From CAYMDD01 sp964409675 (lineage in GTDB: Bacteria > Pseudomonadota > Alphaproteobacteria > Rickettsiales > SXRF01), in contig CAYPEF010000004.1 in assembly GCA_964409675.1 (NCBI GenBank), positions 1 to 46,001 on the forward strand: 46,001 bases of DNA. The letters run 5' to 3'. Shown one piece after another: positions 23,681 to 32,267 of this stretch. Positions within the stretch are counted from its first letter, which is position 1, and each line of letters begins with the position of its first letter. The translations under genes were made by a program, and so were the position numbers. Below the pieces are notes generated by a model. That model was given only the letters and a program-made list of their open reading frames with translations, was not told the DNA's origin and made no database searches.

Positions 23681-24037
23681 TTACGGCAGCAATCCGCCCA
23701 AGGCCCGCCCGCCAAGAATATGGACGTGGAAATGGTGCACCGTCTGCGAAGCATCCGGCCCGAAATTACTGATAATCCGATAGCCGCCCTCGGCTAATCC
23801 CAGTTTCTGCGCCACCGTCCGGACCGAGGCAAAGAACCCCTGCATCTCCTGCGCCGACGCACGCGCGGCGAAATCGTCGAACGAGGCATATGCACCTTTG
23901 GGCACCACCAGCACATGCACCGGCGCGGCAGGCGCGATATCCTCGAACGCCAGCGCATGCTCGTCTTCATACACCTGCTTGCAGGGAATCTCACCGCGCA
24001 GGATACGCGCGAAGATATTTTGCGGATCATAAGCCAT
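23681..24037 (-). CDS. HIT-family (HinT-like) nucleotide hydrolase
   Basis: 118 residues from the internal ATG at 24037 (MAYDPQNIFARILRG). The histidine triad is VHHFHVHILGG near the C-terminus, and the N-terminal IPCKQVYEDEHALAFEDI is typical. HinT proteins hydrolyse adenosine phosphoramidates. It follows hisE directly and is transcribed in the same direction, a frequent alphaproteobacterial arrangement. Confidence 0.93.
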   Translation of the reverse strand: MAYDPQNIFARILRGEIPCKQVYEDEHALAFEDIAPAAPVHVLVVPKGAYASFDDFAARASAQEMQGFFASVRTVAQKLGLAEGGYRIISNFGPDASQTVHHFHVHILGGRALGGLLP

Positions 24038-24111
24038 ACTGCACTCCAGCGTCATTAACCCTGCTTCATTCTAGCCGCACACCGCATAATCATGCGATGC
24101 GTTTATCATGC

Positions 24112-24441
24112 CTACGGCTTCTCCCGGCTGGCTTTTTCCATCAGCCCCGAAATGCCCTCGCGGCGCTGCATCTCCTGCATTACCTCATCCGGCGCAATTC
24201 CGGCTTCGGCCAGCAGGATCAGCCAGTGAAACAATAAATCAGCGCTTTCCTTCACAATCTCCAGCCGGTCGTCACGTAAAGAGGCAATTACCACCTCCAC
24301 CGCCTCCTCGCCCACTTTCTGGGCAATCTTCGGCGTGCCTTTCACAAACAGCCGCGCCACGTAGGATTCCTCTACGCTGACATTGCGCCGCTCCTGCACC
24401 ACCCGGTAAACATGGTTCAAATACCCCGCATCCGCATTCAT
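24112..24441 (-). CDS. hisE: Phosphoribosyl-ATP pyrophosphatase
   Basis: 109 residues from the ATG at 24441, which has AAGG 7 bases upstream; the open frame reaches 24507. HisE (MazG-like) motifs: ESYVARLFVKGTPKIAQKVGEEAVEVVIA and KESADLLFHWLILLAE, with the EEAxE...ExADLxxH metal site. Second step of histidine synthesis. The separate hisI activity is not encoded in the window. Confidence 0.93.
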   Translation of the reverse strand: MNADAGYLNHVYRVVQERRNVSVEESYVARLFVKGTPKIAQKVGEEAVEVVIASLRDDRLEIVKESADLLFHWLILLAEAGIAPDEVMQEMQRREGISGLMEKASREKP

Positions 24442-24552
24442 TCGCTCGCCTTTCGCTATGCCTGTCATGTTGAACGCATGTAAGAAATCTTTATCCGTAC
24501 CCAGCACATAAGAAAAGAAAGATTCCTCGCATGCGCTCGCAATGGCAGCGCG

Positions 24553-25308
24553 CTACATCCTAACCGGCACGCCCGCCTCCCGCATCGCCCGCTTCACCTG
24601 CGCGATGCTGAATGTACCGAAATGAAACACCGACGCCGCCAGCACCGCGCTGGCATGGCCCTGCGTCACCGCCTGCGGAAAATGCGCCAGCTCCCCGATG
24701 CCGCCCGAGGCAATCACCGGAATCCGCACCGCATCCGCCACCGCGCGCGTCAGTGCCACATCCACCCCCTGCTTGGTGCCGTCGCGGTCCATGGAGGTAA
24801 GCAATATCTCCCCCGCCCCGCATTCTTCCATCCGCTTCGCCCACGCAACCGCATTCAGCCCGGTGGCATTGCGCCCGCCATGCGTGAAGACTTCAAATCC
24901 GCTATCACTTTTGCGCGCATCAATCGCCACCACGATGCACTGGCTGCCGAATTTCTCCGCCGCCTCGCGCACGAATTCCGGCCGCTTCACCGCCTCGGTA
25001 TTGATCGACACCTTATCCGCCCCCGCCAGCAGCAACTTGCGGATATCCTCAAGGCTGCGCACCCCGCCGCCGACGGTCAGCGGCATGAAGCACGCCTCCG
25101 CCACGCGCGAGATCACGTCATAAATAATCGCCCGGTTATCCGAAGACGCCGTAATATCCAGAAAACACAACTCATCCGCCCCTTGCGCATCATATGCCTT
25201 CGCGCACTCCACCGGGTCCCCGGCATCCACCAGATCGAGAAACTGCACCCCCTTGACCACGCGGCCATCTTTGACGTCAAGGCAGGGAATGATACGGGTT
25301 TTGAGCAT
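24553..25308 (-). CDS. hisF: Imidazole glycerol phosphate synthase, cyclase subunit
   Basis: 251 residues, full-length TIM barrel. The catalytic aspartates are in CLDVKDGRVVKG (D11) and IVVAIDAR (about D130). With HisH it converts PRFAR to imidazole glycerol phosphate and AICAR. Its ATG follows the hisA stop by one base, indicating coupling. Confidence 0.97.
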   Translation of the reverse strand: MLKTRIIPCLDVKDGRVVKGVQFLDLVDAGDPVECAKAYDAQGADELCFLDITASSDNRAIIYDVISRVAEACFMPLTVGGGVRSLEDIRKLLLAGADKVSINTEAVKRPEFVREAAEKFGSQCIVVAIDARKSDSGFEVFTHGGRNATGLNAVAWAKRMEECGAGEILLTSMDRDGTKQGVDVALTRAVADAVRIPVIASGGIGELAHFPQAVTQGHASAVLAASVFHFGTFSIAQVKRAMREAGVPVRM

Positions 25309-25309
25309 A

Positions 25310-26026
25310 TCAGAGCTTCAGTACTTCATCGGGCTTAATCGCCCCCTCATACAGCGCCCGCCCAATCACCACGCCCTGAATCCCGTAATCCTCATACTGC
25401 TTATACGCTGCGATATCCTCCGCCTTCGAAATCCCTCCCGAAGCAATCACCGGCGTGGAGAGCGCCTCGGCCAGCGCCACGGTTTCTTCGATGTTGGGCC
25501 CCTCCATCGCCCCGTCGCGGCTGATGTCGGTGTAGATGATGGCGCAAACGCCGCAATCTTCGAATTTGAGCGCGAGGTCAATCGCCTTCTGCTCCGTCAC
25601 CTCCGCCCAGCCGTTCAAGGCCACCTTGCCGTGCATGGCGTCGATGCCCACGGCCACCTGGTCCGGGTAGCGGCGACAGGCTTCCTTCACCAGCAGCGGG
25701 TTTTTCTGCGCGACCGTTCCCAGAATCACGCGGCTCACGCCCGCATCCAGCCATTTGCCGATCACGTCCATGTTGCGTAATCCCCCGCCCAGTTGCACCG
25801 GCATCTTCACGCGAGAGAGAATGGCTTTCACCGCCTGCTCATTGGCGGGCTTGCCCTGGAACGCACCATCCAGATCCACCAGGTGCAGCCACTCGAAGCC
25901 CGATTGCTCAAAGGCTTCCGCCTGATCGGCGGGGGAATCGGAAAATACCGTGGCTTTATCCATGTCGCCACGCAGCAAGCGCACGCAGCGTCCTTCTTTC
26001 AAATCAATCGCGGGGTAGAGAATCAT
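25310..26026 (-). CDS. hisA: ProFAR isomerase HisA
   Basis: 238 residues from the ATG at 26026 (MILYPAIDLKEGRCVRL); the longer frame to 26068 runs into a hairpin repeat. Half-barrel repeats with catalytic D8 and an acidic residue in IIYTDISRDG (about 130). It isomerises ProFAR in histidine synthesis. Strong similarity to HisF, as expected of the family. Confidence 0.96.
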   Translation of the reverse strand: MILYPAIDLKEGRCVRLLRGDMDKATVFSDSPADQAEAFEQSGFEWLHLVDLDGAFQGKPANEQAVKAILSRVKMPVQLGGGLRNMDVIGKWLDAGVSRVILGTVAQKNPLLVKEACRRYPDQVAVGIDAMHGKVALNGWAEVTEQKAIDLALKFEDCGVCAIIYTDISRDGAMEGPNIEETVALAEALSTPVIASGGISKAEDIAAYKQYEDYGIQGVVIGRALYEGAIKPDEVLKL

Positions 26027-26035
26027 GCTATCCTT

Positions 26036-26128
26036 GTCATCCCCAAGCCTGACCCGGGGACTCATCATTATTAAAAAAGTACATTAACTCTATTTTCGAT
26101 GGATTCCCGGGTCAAGCCCGGGAATGAC
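26036..26128. repeat. GTCATCCCC...GGGAATGAC palindromic repeat before hisA
   Basis: The unit begins GTCATCCCC at 26036 and ends GGGAATGAC at 26128. Inside are a hairpin CCCC/GGGG (26041-26059) and a perfect 9-bp stem ATTCCCGGG/CCCGGGAAT (26103-26125) separated by an AT-rich stretch. It lies between the GNAT gene and hisA, so it may separate transcripts. Related to the palindrome at 13107. Confidence 0.8.
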
Positions 26129-26139
26129 AAAATAAATAA

Positions 26140-26673
26140 TTATACGAGGCTGGTGATCGGCTCCAGGTTCTTGTAGTAAAACCGCCCGGCCACCATCTGG
26201 GCGCTCACGAATTCATAGGTGGGAAGCGTGCCCCACAGCACATAGCCGCTTTCCTCATAGAGCCGGATCGCCGCCTCCTGCGTCTCGCGCACGCTGAGCT
26301 TCAGCACGGAAAACCCCTGTTTCCGCGCCTCGCGCTCGGCTTCTTCCAGCAGCGCTTTCGCCAGCCCATGCCCACGCGCCCACGGGGCCACAAAGTGCGC
26401 CTCGATGGAGGCGGCAAAGGAGGAGGTTTCCTTGCTCAACCCCGGCTTCACCAGCTGAATGCTTCCCGCCAGCGTGCCGTCCAGCCGCCCGCCCAGCAGC
26501 ACGCGCTCCGGCACCACCAGCACCCCGTTCCAGTAAGTCTCCAGCGTATCGCGCGACGGCGGAATTACCCAGTTGAAGCCAATACCTTCGCGGATGGCGT
26601 CCTCGGTCGCCTGCACGAGGTCAGACAAATCGGCATGGCGGAATTCGGTGAGACGCTCGACTTTGACAGCCAT
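26140..26673 (-). CDS. GNAT-family N-acetyltransferase
   Basis: 177 residues. The GNAT fold has the acetyl-CoA loop in ARGHGLAKALLEEAEREARK (motif A, R/Q-x-x-G-x-G/A), preceded by ASIEAHFVAPWA and followed by VLKLSVRETQEAAIRLYEESGYV (motif B). Substrate cannot be predicted. It sits inside the his cluster between hisH and hisA, an insertion often seen for unrelated acetyltransferases in alphaproteobacteria. Confidence 0.9.
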   Translation of the reverse strand: MAVKVERLTEFRHADLSDLVQATEDAIREGIGFNWVIPPSRDTLETYWNGVLVVPERVLLGGRLDGTLAGSIQLVKPGLSKETSSFAASIEAHFVAPWARGHGLAKALLEEAEREARKQGFSVLKLSVRETQEAAIRLYEESGYVLWGTLPTYEFVSAQMVAGRFYYKNLEPITSLV

Positions 26674-26750
26674 AATAAAATCAGAAGGATAAAAAGACCA
26701 CCGGATGACTACCCGATTCTCCGCGCTACGTCACCCATTAATCGATGAAT

Positions 26751-27389
26751 TTATGCACTAAGAAAATTCTGCAGCAACTTTAGCCCCGCCGACTGACTCT
26801 TTTCCGGATGAAACTGCGTGCCCATAATGTTCCCGCGCCCGATCACCGCCGCTATTTCTCCGCCATACTCGCTCACGGCCAGCACATCCTTTACATGCGC
26901 GCAGCGTGCATGGTAGCTGTGCACGAAATAGGCGTGCGCCCTGTTCTCAATCCCCTCTAGCAGCTTATGCGCGGGCGCTTTCACGCGTAGCTCATTCCAG
27001 CCCATATGCGGAATTTTGAGCGAAGCATCCGCCGGCGCAAGCGGCACCACTTCTCCTTTTATCCACCCGAGCCCTGCATGCTCGCCATGCTCGAATCCGC
27101 GCTCCAGCAGCATCTGCATGCCGACGCATATTCCTAAAAACGGCGTATCGCGCACCACGCACCGCTCCTGCATCGCCTCGATCATGCCGGTAATGGCGCG
27201 CAGGCCCCGCATGCAGTCGGCATAGGCCCCGACACCGGGCAGCACGATATGGGTGGCCTTGGCAAGCTCCGCCGGGTCGGGCGTTACTATAATCGCATCC
27301 TGCGCATCCGCCACATACTCAAAGGCTTTGGCCACCGAGCGCAAATTACCCGAGCCGTAATCGATGATAACAACACGCCGTGACGGCAT
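26751..27389 (-). CDS. hisH: Imidazole glycerol phosphate synthase, glutaminase subunit
   Basis: 212 residues. Class I glutamine amidotransferase with nucleophile C88 in FLGICVGMQ and catalytic His/Glu in TQFHPEKS. It supplies ammonia to HisF. Its ATG overlaps the DUF2628 stop by one base (TGATG). Confidence 0.97.
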   Translation of the reverse strand: MPSRRVVIIDYGSGNLRSVAKAFEYVADAQDAIIVTPDPAELAKATHIVLPGVGAYADCMRGLRAITGMIEAMQERCVVRDTPFLGICVGMQMLLERGFEHGEHAGLGWIKGEVVPLAPADASLKIPHMGWNELRVKAPAHKLLEGIENRAHAYFVHSYHARCAHVKDVLAVSEYGGEIAAVIGRGNIMGTQFHPEKSQSAGLKLLQNFLSA

Positions 27390-27787
27390 CAGGAAAACAC
27401 GGATTGCGGCGCCAGCAACCGCTCAAAATAACGTTGCTCGGCACGCAGCTTACTGTCGCCGGTGACGATATCGGCGGTGATATAACCCTGCCGCTTCAGC
27501 CGCGCGCGCAGCCAGTCATTGGCCGTGAATCCCACCACCGCCTGCACCCCCAGCTGCGCCATGCCAATGCTGATTGGGTGCAGCACATGCTCCGCCTTCA
27601 GCGCATAGAGCGCCAGCTGCACGGCAAACACGCCCGCCGCCGCCAGCCACAAGCGCTGGTAAAGCAGCCAGACCACCATCAGGAAAAACGCGGGGAAGCT
27701 GAAGCCTTCCTTCACGAACCGCACCTCCTCCGGAGTCGCGCTGCCGGGCTTGCGGTGCACGCTGTAAATATGCAGGCGGTTAAACAT
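27389..27787 (-). CDS. DUF2628 membrane protein of the his cluster
   Basis: 132 residues. About three hydrophobic segments lie near 30-48, 49-66 and 76-90 (FFLMVVWLLYQRLWLAAAGV). DUF2628 proteins are found between hisB and hisH in many alphaproteobacteria; their role is unknown. Start and stop overlap neighbours by one base on both sides (TAATG, TGATG), so it is translated with the his genes. Confidence 0.85.
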   Translation of the reverse strand: MFNRLHIYSVHRKPGSATPEEVRFVKEGFSFPAFFLMVVWLLYQRLWLAAAGVFAVQLALYALKAEHVLHPISIGMAQLGVQAVVGFTANDWLRARLKRQGYITADIVTGDSKLRAEQRYFERLLAPQSVFS

Positions 27788-28395
27788 TAGAGCGAACTCC
27801 CCAGCGTGCCCTTGGTGGAGGGAACGCTGCCTTGCTGCCGCGGATCGAGCGCCACCGCCTCCCTCAGCGCCCTCGCCAGCCCTTTAAAGCAGGATTCAAC
27901 GATATGGTGCGTATTCACCCCGTACAGATTCTCCACATGCAGCGTCGCCCCCGCCGCGAAGGCAAACGCCTGGAACCATTCGCGGAACAACTCGGTATCC
28001 ATCTCGCCGAGCTTGGGCTTCGGCATCTCCACCTTCCACACCAAATAGGGCCGGCCCGATAAATCAATCGCCACCCGCGTCAGCGTTTCATCCATGGGGA
28101 TATAGGCATGCGCATAGCGGGTGATACCCTTACGCTCGCCCAGCGCCTGCGCCACCGCCTGCCCGATCAGGATGCCGGAATCCTCGGTGGTGTGGTGCCC
28201 GTCGATATGCAAATCCCCTTTTGCCTCCAGCGTCAAGTCCATCAGGCTATGCCGCGAAAGCTGCTCCAGCATATGATCGAGAAATCCGATGCCGGTGGAA
28301 ACGCGGTACACACCGGTTCCATCGAGATTCAGCTCGGCGCGGATTTGTGTTTCTTTGGTATTGCGGGAGAGGGAGGCGGTGCGCGGTTGGGTCAT
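27787..28395 (-). CDS. hisB: Imidazoleglycerol-phosphate dehydratase
   Basis: 202 residues from the ATG at 28395 (MTQPRTASLSRNTKET). The paired metal-binding motifs are DGHHTTEDSGI and NTHHIVES, diagnostic of HisB. It is the monofunctional alphaproteobacterial type without the histidinol-phosphatase domain. First gene of the leftward his operon; divergent from vapBC. Confidence 0.97.
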   Translation of the reverse strand: MTQPRTASLSRNTKETQIRAELNLDGTGVYRVSTGIGFLDHMLEQLSRHSLMDLTLEAKGDLHIDGHHTTEDSGILIGQAVAQALGERKGITRYAHAYIPMDETLTRVAIDLSGRPYLVWKVEMPKPKLGEMDTELFREWFQAFAFAAGATLHVENLYGVNTHHIVESCFKGLARALREAVALDPRQQGSVPSTKGTLGSSL

Positions 28396-28482
28396 AGGGA
28401 GTATATTACGCAAATAAAACGCTTCTTTTCAAATAGTTCTTTACAAAACCAGCAAAAATGGTTATATATAAATACACCATAT

Positions 28483-28498
28483 TAGGTATATAGGTATA
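28483..28498 (+). promoter_or_regulatory. Tandem TAGGTATA operator-like repeat before vapB
   Basis: TAGGTATA occurs twice in tandem (28483-28490, 28491-28498), ending two bases before the vapB ATG. Position and repetition fit the operator of an autoregulated toxin-antitoxin operon. It leaves no room for a normal ribosome site, and only a weak AGG is present, so translation may be leaderless or weak. Confidence 0.45.
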
Positions 28499-28500
28499 AA

Positions 28501-28755
28501 ATGGTCTTAAGCATCAAAGACCCGGAAGCGGACCGGCTGGCGCGCGCGCTGGCAGCCAAAACCGGCGAAACCATTACCGCCGCCATCATCTCGGCGCTGC
28601 GTGAACGCATGGCGCAGGAGAATCACAAGCAGGGGCTGGCCGACATTGTCGTTGAAGAAGCGCTTGCCATCGGCCAGCATTGCTCCCGCCTGCCGGTACT
28701 GGATGCGCGCAGCCTGGAATCCATGCTCTATGACGAAAACGGCCTTCCCAAGTGA
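28501..28755 (+). CDS. VapB-type antitoxin (Rv0623-like)
   Basis: 84 residues. The N-terminal LSIKDPEADRLARALAAKTGETITAAII is the typical DNA-binding/dimerisation part of Rv0623-like VapB antitoxins, and the C-terminal tail (about 50-84) would wrap the toxin. The stop overlaps vapC (GTGA). Confidence 0.9.
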   Translation: MVLSIKDPEADRLARALAAKTGETITAAIISALRERMAQENHKQGLADIVVEEALAIGQHCSRLPVLDARSLESMLYDENGLPK

Positions 28756-29144
28756 TTATCGATAGCTCCGCCGTCATGGCCATCCTGATGGATGAACCGG
28801 AAGCCAAACGTTTTGCGCTGGCAATTGCACACTCGCCGCGACGCTCCATGTCATCGGCGACATGGCTGGAAGTCAGCATGGCCATTACCCTGCGCCATGG
28901 CGAAGAAGGCGTGCGCAGCTTCGATCTGCTTGCCGCCAAGCTGGAACTGGCCATTATTCCTTTCACTCATATACACGCCACCATCGCGCGGCGCGCCTTT
29001 ATCCGCTACGGCAAAAGCCTTCACACCGCCCGGCTGAACTTCGGCGATTGCATGGCCTACGCACTGGCCAAAGAAACCGGCGAGCCGCTCTTATTCAAAG
29101 GCGAGGATTTCTCCCGAACCGATATCGAAGCCGCCCCGTATTAA
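28752..29144 (+). CDS. vapC: VapC-type PIN-domain ribonuclease toxin
   Basis: 130 residues with a GTG start overlapping vapB. The PIN-domain acidic residues are D4 (MIIDSSA), E40 (WLEVSMA), D99 (NFGDCMAYALA) and D119 (LFKGEDFSRTD). It cleaves RNA (often tRNA) when VapB is lost. Inserted between the divergent his operon and hslV, as an independent type II module. Confidence 0.92.
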   Translation: MIIDSSAVMAILMDEPEAKRFALAIAHSPRRSMSSATWLEVSMAITLRHGEEGVRSFDLLAAKLELAIIPFTHIHATIARRAFIRYGKSLHTARLNFGDCMAYALAKETGEPLLFKGEDFSRTDIEAAPY

Positions 29145-29213
29145 CGCTTCCGCTTGAATGCAGGGCCGGAGCACTTATCTGATAGGCATAGCCTCTTCAT
29201 GAAAGATATTTCC

Positions 29214-29783
29214 ATGCTCAACCCCACCAATCCCCACCCCAATGACTCCCTCTGGTATGGCACCACCATCCTCTGCGTGCGGAAAGACGGCAAAACCGTC
29301 ATCGCCGGCGACGGACAGGTAAGCCTTGGCCCCACCATCATCAAGGCCACCGCCAGAAAAGTGCGCACGCTGGCAAACGGCAGCATCATCGCCGGCTTTG
29401 CGGGAGCCACCGCCGACGCCTTCACCCTGTTCGAGCGGTTGGAAGCCAAGCTGGAGAAACACCCCGGCCAGCTTACCCGCGCCTGCGTGGAACTGGCCAA
29501 GGACTGGCGCACCGACCGTTACCTGCGCCGCCTGGAAGCCATGATGGCCGTGGCCGACGCCAAAACCTCCCTCATCCTCTCCGGCACCGGCGACGTGCTG
29601 GAGCCGGAAGACGGCGTCATCGGCATCGGCTCCGGCGGCAATTACGCACTGGCCGCCGCAAGGGCGCTCAAGGAAGTGGCCGGAATGGACGCCGAAGAGA
29701 TTGTAAAACGCGCGATGAAGATCGCAGCCGATATCTGCGTCTATAGCAACCACAATGTGACGATGGAGCGGCTTGCAGAGTAA
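29214..29783 (+). CDS. hslV: HslV peptidase subunit of the HslUV protease
   Basis: 189 residues from the ATG at 29214. The active-site Thr17 follows a short propeptide (WYGTTIL), so autoprocessing is expected as in alphaproteobacterial HslV. IAGDGQVSLGPTIIKATARKVR and GSGGNYALAAARAL are conserved. Two earlier ATGs (29154, 29199) lack good ribosome sites. The ATPase gene hslU, usually next to it, is not in the window. Confidence 0.95.
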   Translation: MLNPTNPHPNDSLWYGTTILCVRKDGKTVIAGDGQVSLGPTIIKATARKVRTLANGSIIAGFAGATADAFTLFERLEAKLEKHPGQLTRACVELAKDWRTDRYLRRLEAMMAVADAKTSLILSGTGDVLEPEDGVIGIGSGGNYALAAARALKEVAGMDAEEIVKRAMKIAADICVYSNHNVTMERLAE

Positions 29784-29893
29784 CGCCCACAAAAAAACAC
29801 TAATAAAGCAGCGACTTAATATAATTTGTTTGAATAATATCATAATTTCCATTAATATTTTAGGCTAAGATTTTAACTTTCAAAGCCATTATT

Positions 29894-30643
29894 ATGGAAC
29901 TATCAAAGGAAGATGCGCTGCTTTGGCTAAAAGAAAGATTACCCTGGCGCTCCAGTAGCCAAGGAATTCCCAAAATCTACTATGACACTTCGCAAGACCT
30001 TATAGCTCGAGCGCATGATTTGGATCAAAGCGATAAAGCATTTGTAAGCAAAGTATTAGAAAAGCATTCGCATTACCATGCAAATCATTTATATGGAGCG
30101 TTAAAACTAGGAAATAATACGCATCATCATTTATGGATTAAGAACGATTTAACGCGCAGATTGCTATCTGATCCCGATTTAGCTAAAGCTTGTAGCATTA
30201 AAAGCAGGGATAAAACTTTTATCGATGATATATTGACTATCGCCGCTAGCATTCCCGGATGGGAACGGGATAATAAAGGCAAGCTTTGCTACGTAGATAA
30301 AAAATTTTTTGCTGCCATGGAAGAACGAGGGGTTTGCGGAAGAGATTTAGCCTATCTTTTGCACGATGGTGCGGTAATGCATTTTGTTCCCGGCAAAATT
30401 GGCGATCCGCAAATTTTTCATTTTCGAGAACCGCTTAATACCTATTTTGAGCAACAATTCTCACAATCGCAACGTAACGCCTCAATGCGTGCTGCAGAGG
30501 GAATAAATCCGCATATGGAAGAAATGCGCCTGTATGCCACATCCGTTGTACAGCCTGCAGGCGAATGGTGCGATCGATTATCTTCACCTTCTGTTTCTAA
30601 AAACCTTAGCGACTATATAAAGACTGGTCGTAGCCGCGAATAG
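29894..30643 (+). CDS. AT-rich orphan gene between hslV and murJ
   Basis: 249 residues, soluble, with no signal or membrane segment. Family not recognised. It is rich in His, Lys and aromatic residues (SHYHANHLYGALKLGNNTHHHLW) and has an LAYLLHDGAVMHFVPG stretch. Codons favour A/T at third positions, unlike the GC-rich neighbours, suggesting transfer or a rapidly evolving orphan. The upstream gap 29784-29893 is very AT-rich; no ribosome site of note. Confidence 0.75.
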   Translation: MELSKEDALLWLKERLPWRSSSQGIPKIYYDTSQDLIARAHDLDQSDKAFVSKVLEKHSHYHANHLYGALKLGNNTHHHLWIKNDLTRRLLSDPDLAKACSIKSRDKTFIDDILTIAASIPGWERDNKGKLCYVDKKFFAAMEERGVCGRDLAYLLHDGAVMHFVPGKIGDPQIFHFREPLNTYFEQQFSQSQRNASMRAAEGINPHMEEMRLYATSVVQPAGEWCDRLSSPSVSKNLSDYIKTGRSRE

Positions 30644-30660
30644 TGTAATCGTTAAAACAT

Positions 30661-30688
30661 TTGACATACGCCAGACAGGCCGCATCAT
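30661..30688 (+). promoter_or_regulatory. Sigma70-like promoter for murJ
   Basis: TTGACA at 30661-30666 and CATCAT at 30683-30688, spacing 16, located 31 bases before the murJ ATG. It lies after the stop of the AT-rich orphan gene and would separate murJ expression from it. Confidence 0.45.
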
Positions 30689-30718
30689 GCACGCTGGTCA
30701 AATAGCCTGCCTATCGCA

Positions 30719-32266
30719 ATGTCCCTCATCAAATCCACCGCCACTATCGGCTTCTATACCCTGATTTCGCGCATCCTCGGCTTCCTGCGCGACGTCACGA
30801 TTGCCTCCGGTATCGGGGCCAGCATGCTGTCGGATGCGTTTTTTGTGGCGTTTAAAATCCCCAATTTCCTGCGCCGCCTGTTCGCCGAGGGCGCGTTCAA
30901 CTCCGCCTTCGTCCCCATGTATGCCGGGATGCTGGCTGCTGAAGGCAAGGAAAAAGCGATGGAATTTGCCGATGAAGCGCTTTCCTTCCTTGTTTGCACG
31001 CTCCTCATCATCAGCGCCGCGTGCATTCTCTTCATGCCGTTTTTAATGCCGGTGCTGGCGCCGGGATTTTCGGGTGAGAAATACGACATTACGGTGACGC
31101 TGACCCGCATCACCATGCCTTATATCATCTTCATCTCGGTGGTGTCGCTCTTAGGCGGCATCCTGAACAGCTTCCACCGCTTTGCTGCTGTGGCCGCCAC
31201 GCCGATCCTGATGAATATCTGCCTGCTGGTCATCCCCACGCTGGTAGAGCCATTCGTACCCACTTTCGCGCATGCGCTGAGCGTCGCCGTGTTTGCCGCA
31301 GGCGTGGCGCAGATGGTCTGGCTGATTGTCTTCTGCAAGCGCCTGCGCATCATGCCGCGTCTGAAAGCGCCGAAACTCACGGCGGAGGTGAAGAAGCTCC
31401 TCGCCCTGATCGCCCCTGCGGCTCTGGGGGCAGGCGTGGCGCAGGTAAATTTATTCATCGACCTCATCATCGCCTCCACCGTGGATAAGGGCGTCTCCTA
31501 CCTGTACTATGCCGACCGCATCAATGAGCTGCCGCTCGCAGTGATCGGCATTGCCGTCGGCACCGTGCTGCTGCCCATGCTCTCCCGCCAGGTGCGCGAA
31601 GGCAAGCGTGAGGAAGCCAGCCACAGCCAGAACCGCGCGCTGGAGCTGGCGCTTTTCTTAAGCCTGCCCGCCAGCGCCGCGCTGATGGTGATCGCCGAGC
31701 CGATTGTGCGTGTGCTGTATGAACGCGGCGAATACAGCCTTGCCGATTCGCTGGCCACCGCGCCCGCCCTGATGGCCTTTGCCGCCGGCCTGCCCGCCTT
31801 TGTGCTGGTCAAGGTACTCTCCCCGGCCTTTTACGCCAACCGCGACACCAAAACCCCGTTCAAGATCGCCACGCTCTGCATCGTGGTGAATCTCTGCCTG
31901 AACCTCACGCTGATCGGACCGTTCAAGCATGTCGGCATGGCCATGGCCACTTCGGTTTCCGGCTGGCTCAACGTAGGCCTGATGATCATTATCCTGCACC
32001 GCCGCGCCCTCTTTTCCGCCGACCGGATACTTCTGCAACGCCTGCCGCGCATCCTGCTGGCGGTAGCCGCCATGAGCGCGGCGCTCTATGCGCTGAGCCC
32101 TCATCTCGCCGCCTACTGGGAAGCGCATTTCCTGCTGAAAGCCGCCGCGCTGAGCGCACTGGTCATCGCCGGCATCGCCACCTATGCCGCCACCGCGCTT
32201 CTGACCGGCGCCGTCAGCCCCGCGCATCTGCGCAGCATGCTGCGCCGCAGCAAAAAAAGCTCGTAA
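30719..32266 (+). CDS. murJ: Lipid II flippase MurJ
   Basis: 515 residues with about 14 membrane helices. N-terminal ATIGFYTLISRILGFLRDV and FKIPNFLRRLFAEGAFNSAFVP are diagnostic MviN/MurJ motifs including the essential Arg residues in the first helices. It moves lipid II to the periplasmic face for peptidoglycan synthesis. yaaA follows one base after the stop. Confidence 0.97.
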   Translation: MSLIKSTATIGFYTLISRILGFLRDVTIASGIGASMLSDAFFVAFKIPNFLRRLFAEGAFNSAFVPMYAGMLAAEGKEKAMEFADEALSFLVCTLLIISAACILFMPFLMPVLAPGFSGEKYDITVTLTRITMPYIIFISVVSLLGGILNSFHRFAAVAATPILMNICLLVIPTLVEPFVPTFAHALSVAVFAAGVAQMVWLIVFCKRLRIMPRLKAPKLTAEVKKLLALIAPAALGAGVAQVNLFIDLIIASTVDKGVSYLYYADRINELPLAVIGIAVGTVLLPMLSRQVREGKREEASHSQNRALELALFLSLPASAALMVIAEPIVRVLYERGEYSLADSLATAPALMAFAAGLPAFVLVKVLSPAFYANRDTKTPFKIATLCIVVNLCLNLTLIGPFKHVGMAMATSVSGWLNVGLMIIILHRRALFSADRILLQRLPRILLAVAAMSAALYALSPHLAAYWEAHFLLKAAALSALVIAGIATYAATALLTGAVSPAHLRSMLRRSKKSS

Positions 32267-32267
32267 C

